Assembly (NCBI RefSeq): GCF_018613725.1
Contig: NZ_JAGGPS010000031.1
Location: forward strand, 1-61,802
Length of the DNA stretch: 61,802 nt
Source of the DNA: Hymenobacter sp. ISL-91
GTDB taxonomy: Bacteria > Bacteroidota > Bacteroidia > Cytophagales > Hymenobacteraceae
Direction of reading: 5' to 3'
Positions 1-9,657 of this stretch are shown piece by piece. The notes under the pieces were generated by a model. It made no database searches. It was given only the letters and a program-made list of their open reading frames with translations, and was not told where the DNA came from. The position numbers were made by a program, and so were the translations under genes. Every line of letters starts with the position of its first letter. Positions within the stretch are counted from its first letter, which is position 1.

Positions 1-47
1 GGGCAGCTCGCGTTTACGGCCCCGTCGTAGCAGTACTGCTGGGCTAA
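1..47 (+). CDS. possible 3' end of an unidentified gene
   Basis: Frame 3 stays open from the left edge to a TAA at 45-47 and reads AARVYGPVVAVLLG, which resembles a natural protein C-terminus. A hairpin follows at once and the next gene converges on it, as expected for a gene end. The fragment is too short to identify and could be chance. Confidence 0.3.
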   Translation, partial: AARVYGPVVAVLLG

Positions 48-58
48 GTATCAAGTAG

Positions 59-94
59 AACGGCCCGTTCCCTCGTGTTAGAGAACGGGCCGTT
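59..94. terminator. hairpin between converging genes
   Basis: Two perfectly complementary 12-nt arms, 59-70 and 83-94, enclose a 12-nt loop. The hairpin lies just past the stop of the minus-strand M16 gene and, if the left fragment is real, past that gene too. T runs on both sides are short, so its strength as an intrinsic terminator is uncertain. Confidence 0.55.
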
Positions 95-116
95 TGACGT
101 TTGTGGCTGCCTCGCG

Positions 117-1394
117 CTAATGCTTGGGGCCGGATACCACCTCAACCATGCTTGCAGGCGACAGGTACTCTTGTGCTAACTCCTGTAACGTGGCGGCATC
201 GGTGGCTTGTACCTGCGCTACGAAGTCGGAGTAGTAGCTGGTGGGCAGGTGGTAAAATACAAGGTTCTTGTACTTGTCGCACTGCTCAAAAACGGTGCTG
301 AGCTCATTGGCGAACTTGCCACTCATATAGTTCTTTACCGTTTGCAGTTCCGTCAGCGGCACCGGCTCTTCCTGCAGACGGCGAAGCTCTAGTTGTATTT
401 GCTCGATGGCGGCGGGAGCGTTGGCGGTATTCACGTCGGAGCCAATCATGAAGCTGGTGGCGTATTCGCGCGGGTGTACGCTGGAGTAGATGCCGTAGGT
501 GAAACCTTTGTCTTCGCGGATGTTCTTCATCAGGCGCGAGCCGAAGTAGCCACCCAGCACCTTAACCAACACTTGCAGCGCGTGGGTTTGCGGATGGCTC
601 AGCGCCGGCCACAGACGCCCGATGCGCAAAGAAGCCTGCAGGCTGCCTTCCACGGTCACATAGTCACGCGGAGCCAGCACCGCGGGAGCGGATATGGAGG
701 TTGGTGTGTTAATCTGGCTGCCGGGTAGGGTTCCTAGTCGTTCAGTCAGCAGGGCAATATGCTCGTCTGTGGCGTCGCCGCACAGGAAAATCTCTGCCTC
801 GGCAAAGTTGTAGTGCTGCTGGAAAAAGCGGCGAACCTGCTCAGAAGTGATGTCCTGGAAAATGGATTCGTCGAACGTAACGCCGTAGGGGTAGCCGGGG
901 CCGAACAGGTGGCGCGAGAAGCTTTCGGAGGCGAGGTAGCTGGTTTTCTGCCGTTCCACGCGTACGTTCTGGATGGTGCGCGTTTTCACCAGTGCCAGTT
1001 CGGTTTCGGGAAAAGTGGGTTCTGTTAGCACATCCTGGACCAGTGGCAGCAGTTGCGGCAGGTGGCGGCTGAGGCAGTAGAGCGTGAGCGTAGCCCGGTC
1101 GAAACCCTGCTCGCAGTCCAGCGAGGCGCCAAAGAAGGCTACCTCATCGGCAATCTGGCGGGCGGTGCGTGTGCGTGTACCTTCGAGCAGTAGCCGGGCC
1201 GCCAGTAGCGATACGCCCGCTGAGGGGTCGTACCACTTGCCGGCCTTGAAAACTACTTGCAGACGTATTACGGGCTGAGCATCGTTGCGCAGCACATGCA
1301 GGCGGGCACCGTTGGGGAGGAGAAAAACTTCAGCTGCGGGCAGCGTTACGCGGGCCAGCGGCTGGACAGGGGGAGCAACGGTTCGGTCGAGCAT
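117..1394 (-). CDS. M16 (pitrilysin) family protein without catalytic motif
   Basis: A 425-residue protein with the two-domain fold of M16 peptidases. An N-terminal domain with LPNGARLHVL near its start is followed by a second domain with SLQASLRIGR and SRLMKNIREDKGFTYG. The zinc motif HxxEH, which should lie near LLLEGTRTRTARQIADEV, is absent, so this is the non-catalytic member of the usual two-subunit M16 enzyme. No signal peptide is visible. The ATG at 1394 is preferred over 1466 because the 24 extra residues are encoded by a palindromic repeat (1430-1505). The gene lies downstream of porU and porV on the same strand. An active M16 partner is not next to it in the window. Confidence 0.85.
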   Translation of the reverse strand: MLDRTVAPPVQPLARVTLPAAEVFLLPNGARLHVLRNDAQPVIRLQVVFKAGKWYDPSAGVSLLAARLLLEGTRTRTARQIADEVAFFGASLDCEQGFDRATLTLYCLSRHLPQLLPLVQDVLTEPTFPETELALVKTRTIQNVRVERQKTSYLASESFSRHLFGPGYPYGVTFDESIFQDITSEQVRRFFQQHYNFAEAEIFLCGDATDEHIALLTERLGTLPGSQINTPTSISAPAVLAPRDYVTVEGSLQASLRIGRLWPALSHPQTHALQVLVKVLGGYFGSRLMKNIREDKGFTYGIYSSVHPREYATSFMIGSDVNTANAPAAIEQIQLELRRLQEEPVPLTELQTVKNYMSGKFANELSTVFEQCDKYKNLVFYHLPTSYYSDFVAQVQATDAATLQELAQEYLSPASMVEVVSGPKH

Positions 1395-1429
1395 CAAATT
1401 AGCGAATTGGGTAGAATGAAAAACCAGCA

Positions 1430-1505
1430 TTCCGAGCTGAGCGAAAAATCCGGGCTGAACCGCCATAGCGTCCAGTCAGATTCCTCGCTCGGCTCGGAAT
1501 GACGA
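1430..1505. repeat. degenerate palindromic element, family A (CGTCATTC-type)
   Basis: On the minus strand the left end reads CGTCATTCCGAGCCGAGCGA and the right end carries its degraded complement. The same core occurs in cleaner form at 41891, 45881, 51671 and 53858. The element fills the gap between porV and the M16 gene and gives the M16 frame a spurious upstream start. Confidence 0.65.
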
Positions 1506-1524
1506 TTATGCAGAGAACGAAAAG

Positions 1525-2724
1525 CTAGTTAACCGGGCTGTCGGACGGGCCGAAAGCTTCGCTTAGTTCGTTGAAGTTAAAGTGCAGCGACACCCGTAAT
1601 GTTTCTGCGAGAGGATTAGCCTTGGAGTTAGGCACTAGGTAGGTGCCATCAACTCCAAATACCTGATAGCGTACGCCCGCACCAAAGCTTAGATACTGCC
1701 GGTTGCCCTTGGTGGGGTTCTCGTAGAAGTAGCCGGCCCGCACCATCAGCAGGTCGTTGTAGGCGTACTCGAGGCCGGCCGAGAGGTTGATTTCCTGGAG
1801 CTCCTCGCTGAAGCCACCCGGCGCATCACTGAACGAACTGGTGATACCTTTCACGATACCGTAAGCTCGGCGCTTATCGTTTTCGGCCCTTACGGCCGCA
1901 ATACTGGCATTCGTATTGGCATCCGGTCCCTCCTCGTAATAAGGAGACGGTACGAGCAGCTTGTTGGCATCGAAGGTAAACGTAAGCTTGTTGAACGGGT
2001 CAAGTTCCTTGGTGATGGCCGTACCCAGCTTCAGGTTGGTAGGCAGGAAATCAGCGTTTCTAGGGTCGGTATAGGTGATTTTGTTGCCAATGTTGGACAC
2101 CGCACCGCCAAAGGCCAGGTTATAGTCGCCAGCTCCGATGGTGAGGTCGGTAGTGTAATACGCACCTAAGTCTACAGCTACTGCATTACCAGGGGTGACA
2201 TCTCCGCCATTGCCGGTGAGGTTGGAGCGAACATAGCGCACGTTGAGGCCTACGCCAAACTTATCGCTCAACTTCTGGCCGTAACCTATCGTCACGGCAT
2301 ACTCCTTGGGATTGAAGCCACCATTCGAGTTACCGAGGAAGTCCCGGTACTCAATCGCGCCCAAGTCAAAATACATCAGGTTGGCCGATAGCGTGCTTCG
2401 GTCGCTGAGCTTGGTGGTGCCGCTCAGGTAGCCCAGGCCCATATCATTGGTGATGCTGGCCAGCCAGGGCGTGTACGAAAGCGAGGCGCTGTGCTGGTAG
2501 CGCACAAAGCCCAGCTTACCGGGGTTGTGATAACCGGCATTGGCGTCGGGGCTGATGGCTACGCCGGCCTCTCCTAATGCTCCGGAGCGCGAATCGGGGC
2601 TGATGGTGAGGATGGGCACGGCCGTGGTGATGGTATGCTGGTCCTGGGCATGCGCGGCGGTGGCGGCCAGACTCAACAGCCCGGGCAACAATACCGAACG
2701 CAGGGACAAGTGGGGCAGGATCAT
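1525..2724 (-). CDS. porV: T9SS outer-membrane protein PorV (LptO)
   Basis: A 399-residue protein with a signal peptide ending near residue 26 (TAAHA-Q), followed by the family N-terminus with ISPDSRSGALGEAGVA. The rest is amphipathic strands of an FadL-like outer-membrane barrel, for example GFGAGVRYQVFGVDGTYLVP-like strands near the C-terminus. PorV shuttles T9SS cargo from the translocon to the PorU sortase and is needed for cargo modification and attachment. It follows porU by 54 bp on the same strand, the usual pairing in Bacteroidota, so the two are probably cotranscribed. Length and order are normal. Confidence 0.93.
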   Translation of the reverse strand: MILPHLSLRSVLLPGLLSLAATAAHAQDQHTITTAVPILTISPDSRSGALGEAGVAISPDANAGYHNPGKLGFVRYQHSASLSYTPWLASITNDMGLGYLSGTTKLSDRSTLSANLMYFDLGAIEYRDFLGNSNGGFNPKEYAVTIGYGQKLSDKFGVGLNVRYVRSNLTGNGGDVTPGNAVAVDLGAYYTTDLTIGAGDYNLAFGGAVSNIGNKITYTDPRNADFLPTNLKLGTAITKELDPFNKLTFTFDANKLLVPSPYYEEGPDANTNASIAAVRAENDKRRAYGIVKGITSSFSDAPGGFSEELQEINLSAGLEYAYNDLLMVRAGYFYENPTKGNRQYLSFGAGVRYQVFGVDGTYLVPNSKANPLAETLRVSLHFNFNELSEAFGPSDSPVN

Positions 2725-2778
2725 AGGGGAGGGTGAAGGATGCAGAGTCGAAAAGTAGCGAAAAGCCAGAGAAGCAAG

Positions 2779-5700
2779 TTAATTGAGGAGCACCAGTTTC
2801 TCGTATTTGGAGGCTGTGGAAATATCGGTGCCGTTGGCCGCGCGGGTGCGCACCGTTACGCGGTACACGTACACGCCGCGAGCCAGCTGGTCTTGGTATT
2901 CGTCGCGCCCGTCCCAGCTTAGGGCGGCCACATGTGAGCCACTGCCCAGGGCCGTGCCCTGCAGGGTGCGCACCAGCCGGCCGGCCACCGAGAAAATCTG
3001 CACCTGAATATCGAGGTCCTGGCCGCTGCGGTTGTGGTCGAAGTGGAAGGTCGTATTCCGGGCGAAGGGGTTGGGGTAGTTGAGCACGTGCTGCAAGGCC
3101 AGCTTGTCGGTGGGCGCAGCAATGAACTCGAGACGCTGCTCGGCCGAGTTGTTCCAGGTGTCCCACGCCTTAAGGCGCAGCTCGTGGGGGCCGGGCGTGA
3201 GGTCCTTGAGCTCGTAGCGTACCCGCCCTACTTGGAAGCTGTCGGTTTTGGCCGTGTAGGACGAGTTTAGCACCAACACCTTGCTGGCGTCGCCGTCGAG
3301 CGTGAGCGTGAGGTCGTGGCCGATGCCGGTACCGGCTGTGTTGATGCCGCTGGCGTCGCGCAGCACGGCCAGCAGCGTGGGGCTGAGACCTGTGAGGCCC
3401 CCCGATACAAACTGCTCGTTATCCATGAACAGGCTGATGCGGGGCGCAATAGTGTCGCGGGCGGATAGCGGGGCCACGTCGCCGATGGGCAGCAGACGCT
3501 GGCCGTGGGCGTCGGTGCGGTTGGTGGGGTCGGCGGCGTAGAGGCTGATTTTGCCTAGACCCACGCTGTAGTTAATATCCTTCGGCACCACAAACTGCAG
3601 GCTGAATTTGCCGCCCTGCACGCTGGCCGGGCCGTCGTAGAGGATATTTTCGCGCAACTGCACCGCCTGGGGGGCATCTTCGTTGCCGAGCGTTTTCACG
3701 GTAGCCTGTTTCTCGAACACCTGCACGTTGGCCGTACCCGCAAAGGCCGAATTCAGCTGCCCGCCGCGCCGCACTTCGCCTTTCAGCGTAACCTGTTGCA
3801 GGGCCTTCAGGGTGTCGGGCATGTTCTGCGTTACCGGCTTGCCATCAATTTCAGTCAGGGCCACGTCCTGCTCGGGGTAGGCTAGGCGCATCGAGGGGTC
3901 GCCGAGCAGAGCGTAGTTGCGGTTGTTGTCGCCGATTACGGCAATGTTTTTGGCCGTGCGACAGACGTCGCCGATGCGGGGCATGGTGCCATCAGGCCGG
4001 GGCTTAAACAGGTCGTTGAAAAAGGCGACTGCCAAGGCCTGGTTACGGTCGGCGTACACCACGCGGGTAGTGGTAAGCAGGCCAATGGCGCCGCCCTGCA
4101 CATCAATCAGCGCCTGCTCGCCGGCTGAAGTAAGATTAGGGTTGTCGTAGGTACTGAAGTCGCAGGTGCCGGTGAACATGAACGCGGGCCGGGTTGTGTT
4201 CTTCAGGTTTTCGATGGACGTTTTGGTTATAATCTGCTCCTGGGCTAGGCTAATGGGTCCGCCGTGGCCGATGTAGTTGATGAGCAGCGACCCTTGCTCG
4301 AAGGCTTCATCCACGGCCTTCTCAGCAGCCGGCGACCGTTCGCCGGCTGCCAGCTGCACCTGCGGAAACAGGTCGAGGTAGAGCTTGTACACATTGTAGC
4401 TGCGGGTGGCGGCCAGCGTGTCGAGCGGGTTGGTGAGCTGCTCGCTGTAGTACACAAACAGGTTGTTGTCGCCGTCGTCGGACAGGAAGGTGAGGCGGTT
4501 GCGCCACTTGCCGTAGCCGGCGGGACTGTCGTAGTCGATCAACTTCTGGGTTACGCGGGCGGCTTGTTCGGCGGTGCTCACCGGCAGGCGGCCCACGGCT
4601 ATGTCGAGCAGCTCGTTGTTGGAACCCGGCAGCCAGGCGCCTTCCGAGTCGTCGAGCAGCCCGTAATAATCGTCGGACGAATACGTGAGGCCCCGGCCGT
4701 TGGGGCGGTTGCCCATCACTAAGTCGAAGCTCTCTTCCGACTCATAGACCGGCACAAAATTTTGATTTGTCTGGTTGGCGTTGGCTGGCTGGCGGCTATT
4801 CCACCAGTCGGGCAGCTGGGCTACGTCGTTGGTGGGGCTGGCTTTGTAGTCGTAGGAGGCGTCGCCGAACAGCAGCAGGTACTGGCGGCGGCCGCTGGTG
4901 TTGCGGTCATACACCATCTTCATCAGGTCGCGGATGGCTGTTACATCCTGTCCACCCGAGCCGAATTCGTTGTAGATCTGGAGCACGTTCACCACCTGCG
5001 CGTTCAGGCCGTCGTGGCTGGTGCGGTGGGCGGCCAGCTTGTTGGCTTCCTGCAGAAAGCGGGGGTGGGCTACAATCAGGAGCTCCAGCTGGCCATCGAG
5101 GTTGAGGGCGTGCAGGTTCTGGTTGGCCACTTTGCCAAAGCCACGGGGAGCCGGAAAATCGGTACCAGTAAAGGCTACAAACTCGCGTATGGTGTCGGTG
5201 CGGGCCAGAAACGTACCGCCCGATGCAGCCACCGCGGCTGGGCGGCGCGGGTTGCTCACGTCCCAGATAGTAGCGCTGGCCGCATTGCCCAGCTCGAACT
5301 GGCTGATGGCACCGGGCAGCAGGTTTTCGAGGCTGCGAAACTGCAGCAGGCCCCCGGCCAGGCGCAGCTGGCGGCGGGCGTTTACTTCGAGGTAGTCGAG
5401 GTAGCCCTGCGCGCCGGGGTCGGAGCCGCTGTTGAAGCTGAGCGTAATTTTGAGGTCGGTGGGAGAGGTGGCCGGTACCTGGTAGGCCAGAATGCTACGG
5501 TTGGTATTGGCCGCCTCGGGGTAGCAGTAGCCGCCACTGGTGCAGCTGAAGCCCGGCACCACCTGGGCATCCAGGGCCTGCCCGTTTACGCTGGGCTGAA
5601 ACACGGTAGTCGCCGCCGAAGCCGCCACTACGGCCGAAGTAATCTGGGCCGTGGAGCCTGGCACCAGGTCGGCCACAGGGAGCGTAAAGGTTTGCTCGGG

Positions 5701-6705
5701 CCGGCCCGAAAAGGCCTCGCCCACCCAGGTCCGGCCGGTTTTCCTGAGGTTAAGCAAGTCACGCTCGTAGAATTGTCGGTCGGTGAACGTGCTGATGCGG
5801 GCACCGGGCGTGCCGCCAACGGCCGGGGCCGGGGCCACCCGGCGGCCGGCTGGGGCACCTACTGTCAGGAAATAGTAGGCCGTATCGGTGTAGGGGTTGA
5901 GTTGGTGGCGGAAGCGGGTGCTCAGGCCCTCGCGGCTCCAGGTGTGCGGGCCGCGGGCATAGAACAGGAAGTACTCGTCGTTATCAAAGGTCGCGTTGGA
6001 GTTGCCCACAAACTGGATGGCATTTTCCACCAGGTCGTCGGGGCGGTAGGCGCTGTTGGGCTGGGGCAGCGTGCCCATAGCGTTGCCGAATAGCCGCAGC
6101 CGGGCCGGGTCGAAGTTCTCCAGCCCGAAACTTCTGAGCGTAGCCTTATCGAGCTTGAAAATGCCACTGGTGGGTACTCCGATTTTAAACCACTCGCCCT
6201 GGCTCAAAACCGATGAACGGGCGTACGTGCGGGTAGCCCCGGGGCGGCCGCCAGTGGCGCTATACGTGTAACCAAAGCTGGTAAGGCGTTCGGCCTGACC
6301 CGTTTGTGGGTTGCGGCGCAGTGGCTGCAGGCGCAGCATCGTAACTGGCTGGCGGGCTTCGGTGCCCGGTTCTAGCTGTACCAGCGGCGAGGGGGGCAGA
6401 GCCGCCACATCGAGCTGGCCGGCCTGAGCGGGCAGCAGCGGTTCGTACTGCGTTTCGATGAGCTGGCCCACGGTTACGGTGCCGGCCAGCCGCACCAGCA
6501 GCGTGCCCACCTGCTGCTCGGTATCAAAAGCCGCCCCGCGGAAAGCAGGCACCAGCCGTTTCTGCCCCTTAATGCCCACCGGTACCGTGCCAGTCCAAGT
6601 GATGCGCCCACGGTACGTCTGCTCGCCGGATTGTGCCTGCGCCCGCGGGCCCATAGCACCTAGCACCAGGAGCGTAATCAGTAGCCAGACCGTAGAATAA
6701 CGCAT
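2779..6705 (-). CDS. porU: T9SS sortase PorU, C25 peptidase family
   Basis: A 1308-residue protein that cleaves the C-terminal sorting domain of T9SS cargo at the outer membrane and links the cargo to a surface glycolipid. The start at 6705 gives a clear signal peptide ending in PRAQAQ; the longer frame to 6801 adds 32 unlikely residues. The gingipain-type (C25) domain occupies the middle. The catalytic His is in NYIGHGG (about residue 814) and the catalytic Cys in FTGTCDFSTYD (about residue 848), both intact. The C-terminus has a FlgD/CTD-like fold with LNYPNPFARNTTFHF and ends in EKLVLLN. It is followed by porV. Confidence 0.95.
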   Translation of the reverse strand: MRYSTVWLLITLLVLGAMGPRAQAQSGEQTYRGRITWTGTVPVGIKGQKRLVPAFRGAAFDTEQQVGTLLVRLAGTVTVGQLIETQYEPLLPAQAGQLDVAALPPSPLVQLEPGTEARQPVTMLRLQPLRRNPQTGQAERLTSFGYTYSATGGRPGATRTYARSSVLSQGEWFKIGVPTSGIFKLDKATLRSFGLENFDPARLRLFGNAMGTLPQPNSAYRPDDLVENAIQFVGNSNATFDNDEYFLFYARGPHTWSREGLSTRFRHQLNPYTDTAYYFLTVGAPAGRRVAPAPAVGGTPGARISTFTDRQFYERDLLNLRKTGRTWVGEAFSGRPEQTFTLPVADLVPGSTAQITSAVVAASAATTVFQPSVNGQALDAQVVPGFSCTSGGYCYPEAANTNRSILAYQVPATSPTDLKITLSFNSGSDPGAQGYLDYLEVNARRQLRLAGGLLQFRSLENLLPGAISQFELGNAASATIWDVSNPRRPAAVAASGGTFLARTDTIREFVAFTGTDFPAPRGFGKVANQNLHALNLDGQLELLIVAHPRFLQEANKLAAHRTSHDGLNAQVVNVLQIYNEFGSGGQDVTAIRDLMKMVYDRNTSGRRQYLLLFGDASYDYKASPTNDVAQLPDWWNSRQPANANQTNQNFVPVYESEESFDLVMGNRPNGRGLTYSSDDYYGLLDDSEGAWLPGSNNELLDIAVGRLPVSTAEQAARVTQKLIDYDSPAGYGKWRNRLTFLSDDGDNNLFVYYSEQLTNPLDTLAATRSYNVYKLYLDLFPQVQLAAGERSPAAEKAVDEAFEQGSLLINYIGHGGPISLAQEQIITKTSIENLKNTTRPAFMFTGTCDFSTYDNPNLTSAGEQALIDVQGGAIGLLTTTRVVYADRNQALAVAFFNDLFKPRPDGTMPRIGDVCRTAKNIAVIGDNNRNYALLGDPSMRLAYPEQDVALTEIDGKPVTQNMPDTLKALQQVTLKGEVRRGGQLNSAFAGTANVQVFEKQATVKTLGNEDAPQAVQLRENILYDGPASVQGGKFSLQFVVPKDINYSVGLGKISLYAADPTNRTDAHGQRLLPIGDVAPLSARDTIAPRISLFMDNEQFVSGGLTGLSPTLLAVLRDASGINTAGTGIGHDLTLTLDGDASKVLVLNSSYTAKTDSFQVGRVRYELKDLTPGPHELRLKAWDTWNNSAEQRLEFIAAPTDKLALQHVLNYPNPFARNTTFHFDHNRSGQDLDIQVQIFSVAGRLVRTLQGTALGSGSHVAALSWDGRDEYQDQLARGVYVYRVTVRTRAANGTDISTASKYEKLVLLN

Positions 6706-6888
6706 ACGCACAACGCAAAAAAAGCCGGGAGATAAACCAGAAATGCCAACAGGTTGACCGGCAATACAGTTCAGCCCAAATGATAACAGCGCCGGCCGCA
6801 AATTATTGCGCCCGAGGCCGGAAGTAGCGAGCGAATGGCCTGCTTTAGTAAACGAAGCTGGCCCCTGCCCCGGATTGCCCGCCCCGGC

Positions 6889-7593
6889 TCAGGCCGCCGG
6901 CGCAGAGATAGTAGCCGGGCTCAGCACCGAGAGCAGCACGTAGAGCAGCACGATGAGCGGCACGGCCACCGCCCCAAGGCCAACGAGCAACCCCAGGCTT
7001 AGTAAAAGAAACACGAATCGCTGCTTGTTGGCCTGCCAGCTCAACGCTTTGAATTTAAGGGCGAAAAGCGGGATTTCGGCCACCAGCAGCCCCGATAGCA
7101 GCGCCGTGAGGCCCAGCAGCAGCCAAGGGCTGAGCAGGAAGGGCGTGAGGGCGAATTGGTCGTCGGCCAGAATGAGCGGCAGCGAGGCCACAACCAGCGT
7201 GCAGGCCGGCGTCGGCAGCCCAATGAACGATTCGGACTGGCGGGTATCGTTGTTGAACTTGGCCAAGCGCAGGGCCGAAAACACCGTTATAACGAAGCCT
7301 GCGTAGGGCAGCCAGTCGGGCAGGTCGGTGCCGGCCTGGTGCAGCAGCGCGTACAGGAACGCGCCCGGCACCACCCCAAACGACACCACATCGGCCAGCG
7401 AATCCAGGTCTTTGCCAATCGGCGACGACACGTGCAGAGCCCGGGCCAGCAACCCGTCGAAGAAATCGAACAACGCCGCCAGCGCCACGAAATAGGCTGC
7501 CAGCACTAGCTCATCGGCAAAAATGAAACGTAGCGCCAAACAGCCCGAAAACAGATTCAGACAGGTAACGGCGTTGGGAATATGCTTTTTCAC
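6889..7593 (-). CDS. pssA: CDP-diacylglycerol-serine O-phosphatidyltransferase
   Basis: A 234-residue integral membrane enzyme that makes phosphatidylserine, the precursor of phosphatidylethanolamine. The CDP-alcohol phosphotransferase signature is complete: D46-G47-x2-A50-R51-x8-G60-x3-D64-x3-D68. Several hydrophobic helices follow. It lies between the porU operon and a minus-strand hydrolase gene, 183 bp upstream of the porU start, so a separate transcript for porU is likely. Confidence 0.93.
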   Translation of the reverse strand: MKKHIPNAVTCLNLFSGCLALRFIFADELVLAAYFVALAALFDFFDGLLARALHVSSPIGKDLDSLADVVSFGVVPGAFLYALLHQAGTDLPDWLPYAGFVITVFSALRLAKFNNDTRQSESFIGLPTPACTLVVASLPLILADDQFALTPFLLSPWLLLGLTALLSGLLVAEIPLFALKFKALSWQANKQRFVFLLLSLGLLVGLGAVAVPLIVLLYVLLSVLSPATISAPAA

Positions 7594-7708
7594 GTGCGGA
7601 CTTAGGGGGAAATCTTAAGAGAGGGGGCGTAAGGCAACGCTGGTAAAAATACTGCCTGCCCGGGGCTTGGCGCCTACGGCAAGTAAGCGCAGAAAACAGG
7701 AAACGCCG

Positions 7709-8344
7709 CTACGTCAGGAACGGATTGGTGCGGCGCTCCTGGCCAATAGTGGTGGCGGGGCCGTGGCCGGGGTACACTACGGTATCGTCGGGCAAGGGCA
7801 GCAGCTGGCTCTTGATGCTGGCAATAAGTGTCGCATGGTCGCCGCCGGGCAAATCGGTGCGCCCGATGCTGCCCTGGAACAGCACGTCGCCACCGATAAC
7901 GGTGCTGGTAGGCGCGTGGTAAAACACCACATGGCCGGGGGCGTGGCCGGGCACAAAGCGCACTTCCAGCTCGGTAGTGCCGAAGCGCACGGCCTCGCCG
8001 GCCCGTAGCTGGCCGGTGGGCTCGGCGGGCTGGTAGCGCGGAAACCCGTAGTTGGAGGCGTAGCTTGGCACAGCGCGTAACGTGGCAAAATCGGCCTCGT
8101 GCAGCAGATAAGGCACCTTATAAGTATCGAGTACAAACTGGTTGCCCAGCACATGGTCGATGTGGGCGTGGGTGTTTACCAGCAGCACCACGCGCAGGTT
8201 CTGGTCGTCGATGTACTGGCGCAGCGCCTGCTGCTCGGCCGGCTCGTAGCAGCCGGGGTCAACAATAACGGCTTCGCCGGTTTCGTCGGAGAGCAGATAG
8301 GTGTTTTCGGCAAACGGATTGAAAGTAAAGCCGGCAACGGTCAT
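7709..8344 (-). CDS. MBL-fold metallo-hydrolase, glyoxalase II-like
   Basis: A 211-residue cytosolic hydrolase of the metallo-beta-lactamase fold. The zinc-binding motif THAHIDHV places ligands at H59, H61, D63 and H64. Further ligands are in PGHAPGH, GGDVLF and YPGHGP. The layout fits the short YcbL/GloB-like group that hydrolyses thioesters, but the sequence does not show the substrate. It lacks the C-terminal extension of classical glyoxalase II. It is divergent from the FAD oxidoreductase gene at 8569. Confidence 0.9.
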   Translation of the reverse strand: MTVAGFTFNPFAENTYLLSDETGEAVIVDPGCYEPAEQQALRQYIDDQNLRVVLLVNTHAHIDHVLGNQFVLDTYKVPYLLHEADFATLRAVPSYASNYGFPRYQPAEPTGQLRAGEAVRFGTTELEVRFVPGHAPGHVVFYHAPTSTVIGGDVLFQGSIGRTDLPGGDHATLIASIKSQLLPLPDDTVVYPGHGPATTIGQERRTNPFLT

Positions 8345-8406
8345 GGCAGGGGAGAAATATTTTGAAAGGGCAAGATAAGTGGATTTTGGGTTGGTGGAGT
8401 TTACCG

Positions 8407-8529
8407 CACGACGTAGGGGCGGGGCTGCCCTAGCTTACCGCCCGCACAGGTCAACAAACGGCTGTGGCCGGGATTGTATAACGGTTGCCGTTCAATAGCG
8501 GGCCAGGACAAGCTCCGCTCTTACGTCGT
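8407..8529. repeat. degraded palindromic element, family B (GTAGGGGCGGGG-type)
   Basis: The left part contains ACGTAGGGGCGGGGCTGCCC and the right part GACAAGCTCCGCTCTTACGT, a decayed inverted copy. The same core forms a clean hairpin at 35294-35346 and a looser one at 29402-29516. It fills the divergent intergenic region and supplies a false upstream start (8485) for the next gene. Confidence 0.55.
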
Positions 8530-8568
8530 TATGCCAACTCAACTTCTGCCAGCCTACCTTGCCAGCCC

Positions 8569-9657
8569 ATGCTACACATTGACTACCTGATTATCGGCTA
8601 TGGTATTGCCGGGGCCACGCTGGCGGCCGAATTGCGCGGGCGGGGCCGCACGGTGCTCGTGCTCGATACCCCCCAACCCGACTCGGCCTCGCGAGTGGCG
8701 GCGGGCCTCATGAACCCGGTGGCCGGCAAGCGCTTCGCGCTGGCCTGGCGCGCCGACGAGCTGCTGACGGCCGCCACCGCTTTTTATCAGGCGCAGGAGC
8801 AGCGGTTGGGCCGGCCGTTTTTTCAGGCCCTGCCTATTGCCAAGTTCTTTTCGTCGGTGCAGGAGCAGAACGCACTATTAGCCCGCAGCGCCGACCGGCC
8901 CTGGCTGGATTTTGTGGATGAATTCTCGGCCGGCGAATTGCCGCCGTTGCCAGGCGTGAGCCCGCAGTTTGGCGGGTTACTGGTACGGCGCGGGGGCTTT
9001 GTGCTGGTCGAGGAGCTGCTCACGGCCCTCACCGCCGAAGGGCTGGCGGCGGGCTGGCTGCAACACGAAACTTTTGACTGGGCCGCCCTTGTTGCCGAGC
9101 CGGCCGGCGGCTTCAGCTACGCGGGCCGGGTGCAGGCCCTGCACGTTATCAGCTGCGAAGGCGCGGCCACCATTCAGAACCCATATTTCAGCTGGCTGCC
9201 CCTCACCCCCAACCAGGGCGAGGTGCTGACGGTGGAGTGTGCCGGCCTGCCGGCCGATACGGTGCTCAACAAAAGCGCCTACGTGGTGCCGTTGGGAGGC
9301 AACCGTCTGCGGGTAGGAGCCACTTACCGCTGGCCTCCCTTCGCGGCGGGCATTACGGCCGAGGCCCGCGAGGAGCTTGGCCAGCGCCTTTCCGAACTCA
9401 CGCCGCAGCCCTTCCGGGTGCTCGACCAGCGGGCCGGGGTGCGGCCGGCGGTGCGCGACCGGAAGCCGCTGCTGGGTACGCACCCCGAAATGCCGGGGCT
9501 GCACGTATTCAATGGCATGGGCTCGAAGGGCGTTATGCTGGCGCCCCGGCTGGCCCAGGTAATGGCCGACTGGCTGGAAAATGACGTAGAGCCCTGGCCC
9601 GAAGTCAATATCCGGCGGTATATTTCGTTGTACCCGGCAGGGCCGGCCGCGAAGTAG
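8569..9657 (+). CDS. FAD-dependent oxidoreductase, DAO family
   Basis: A 362-residue flavoprotein. The N-terminal Rossmann dinucleotide motif IIGYGIAG (G10, G12, G15) with an acidic residue at D33 binds FAD. The SRVAAGLMNPVAGKRF segment and the C-terminal GVRPAVRDRKPLLG and NGMGSKGVMLAPR are typical of the D-amino-acid oxidase/MnmC-like fold. The substrate cannot be read from the sequence. The ATG at 8569 is chosen because the fold begins at once there and the longer frame from 8485 reads through a repeat. The gene stands alone on the plus strand. Confidence 0.85.
   Translation: MLHIDYLIIGYGIAGATLAAELRGRGRTVLVLDTPQPDSASRVAAGLMNPVAGKRFALAWRADELLTAATAFYQAQEQRLGRPFFQALPIAKFFSSVQEQNALLARSADRPWLDFVDEFSAGELPPLPGVSPQFGGLLVRRGGFVLVEELLTALTAEGLAAGWLQHETFDWAALVAEPAGGFSYAGRVQALHVISCEGAATIQNPYFSWLPLTPNQGEVLTVECAGLPADTVLNKSAYVVPLGGNRLRVGATYRWPPFAAGITAEAREELGQRLSELTPQPFRVLDQRAGVRPAVRDRKPLLGTHPEMPGLHVFNGMGSKGVMLAPRLAQVMADWLENDVEPWPEVNIRRYISLYPAGPAAK

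Noticed and set aside
117..1466. Start of the M16 gene at 1466
   Set aside because: The extra 24 residues are encoded by a palindromic repeat and do not resemble the family N-terminus.
4762..6093. A 443-codon plus-strand open frame inside porU
   Set aside because: It is antisense to the porU coding region and shows no protein features, only low-complexity Gly, Ala and Val.
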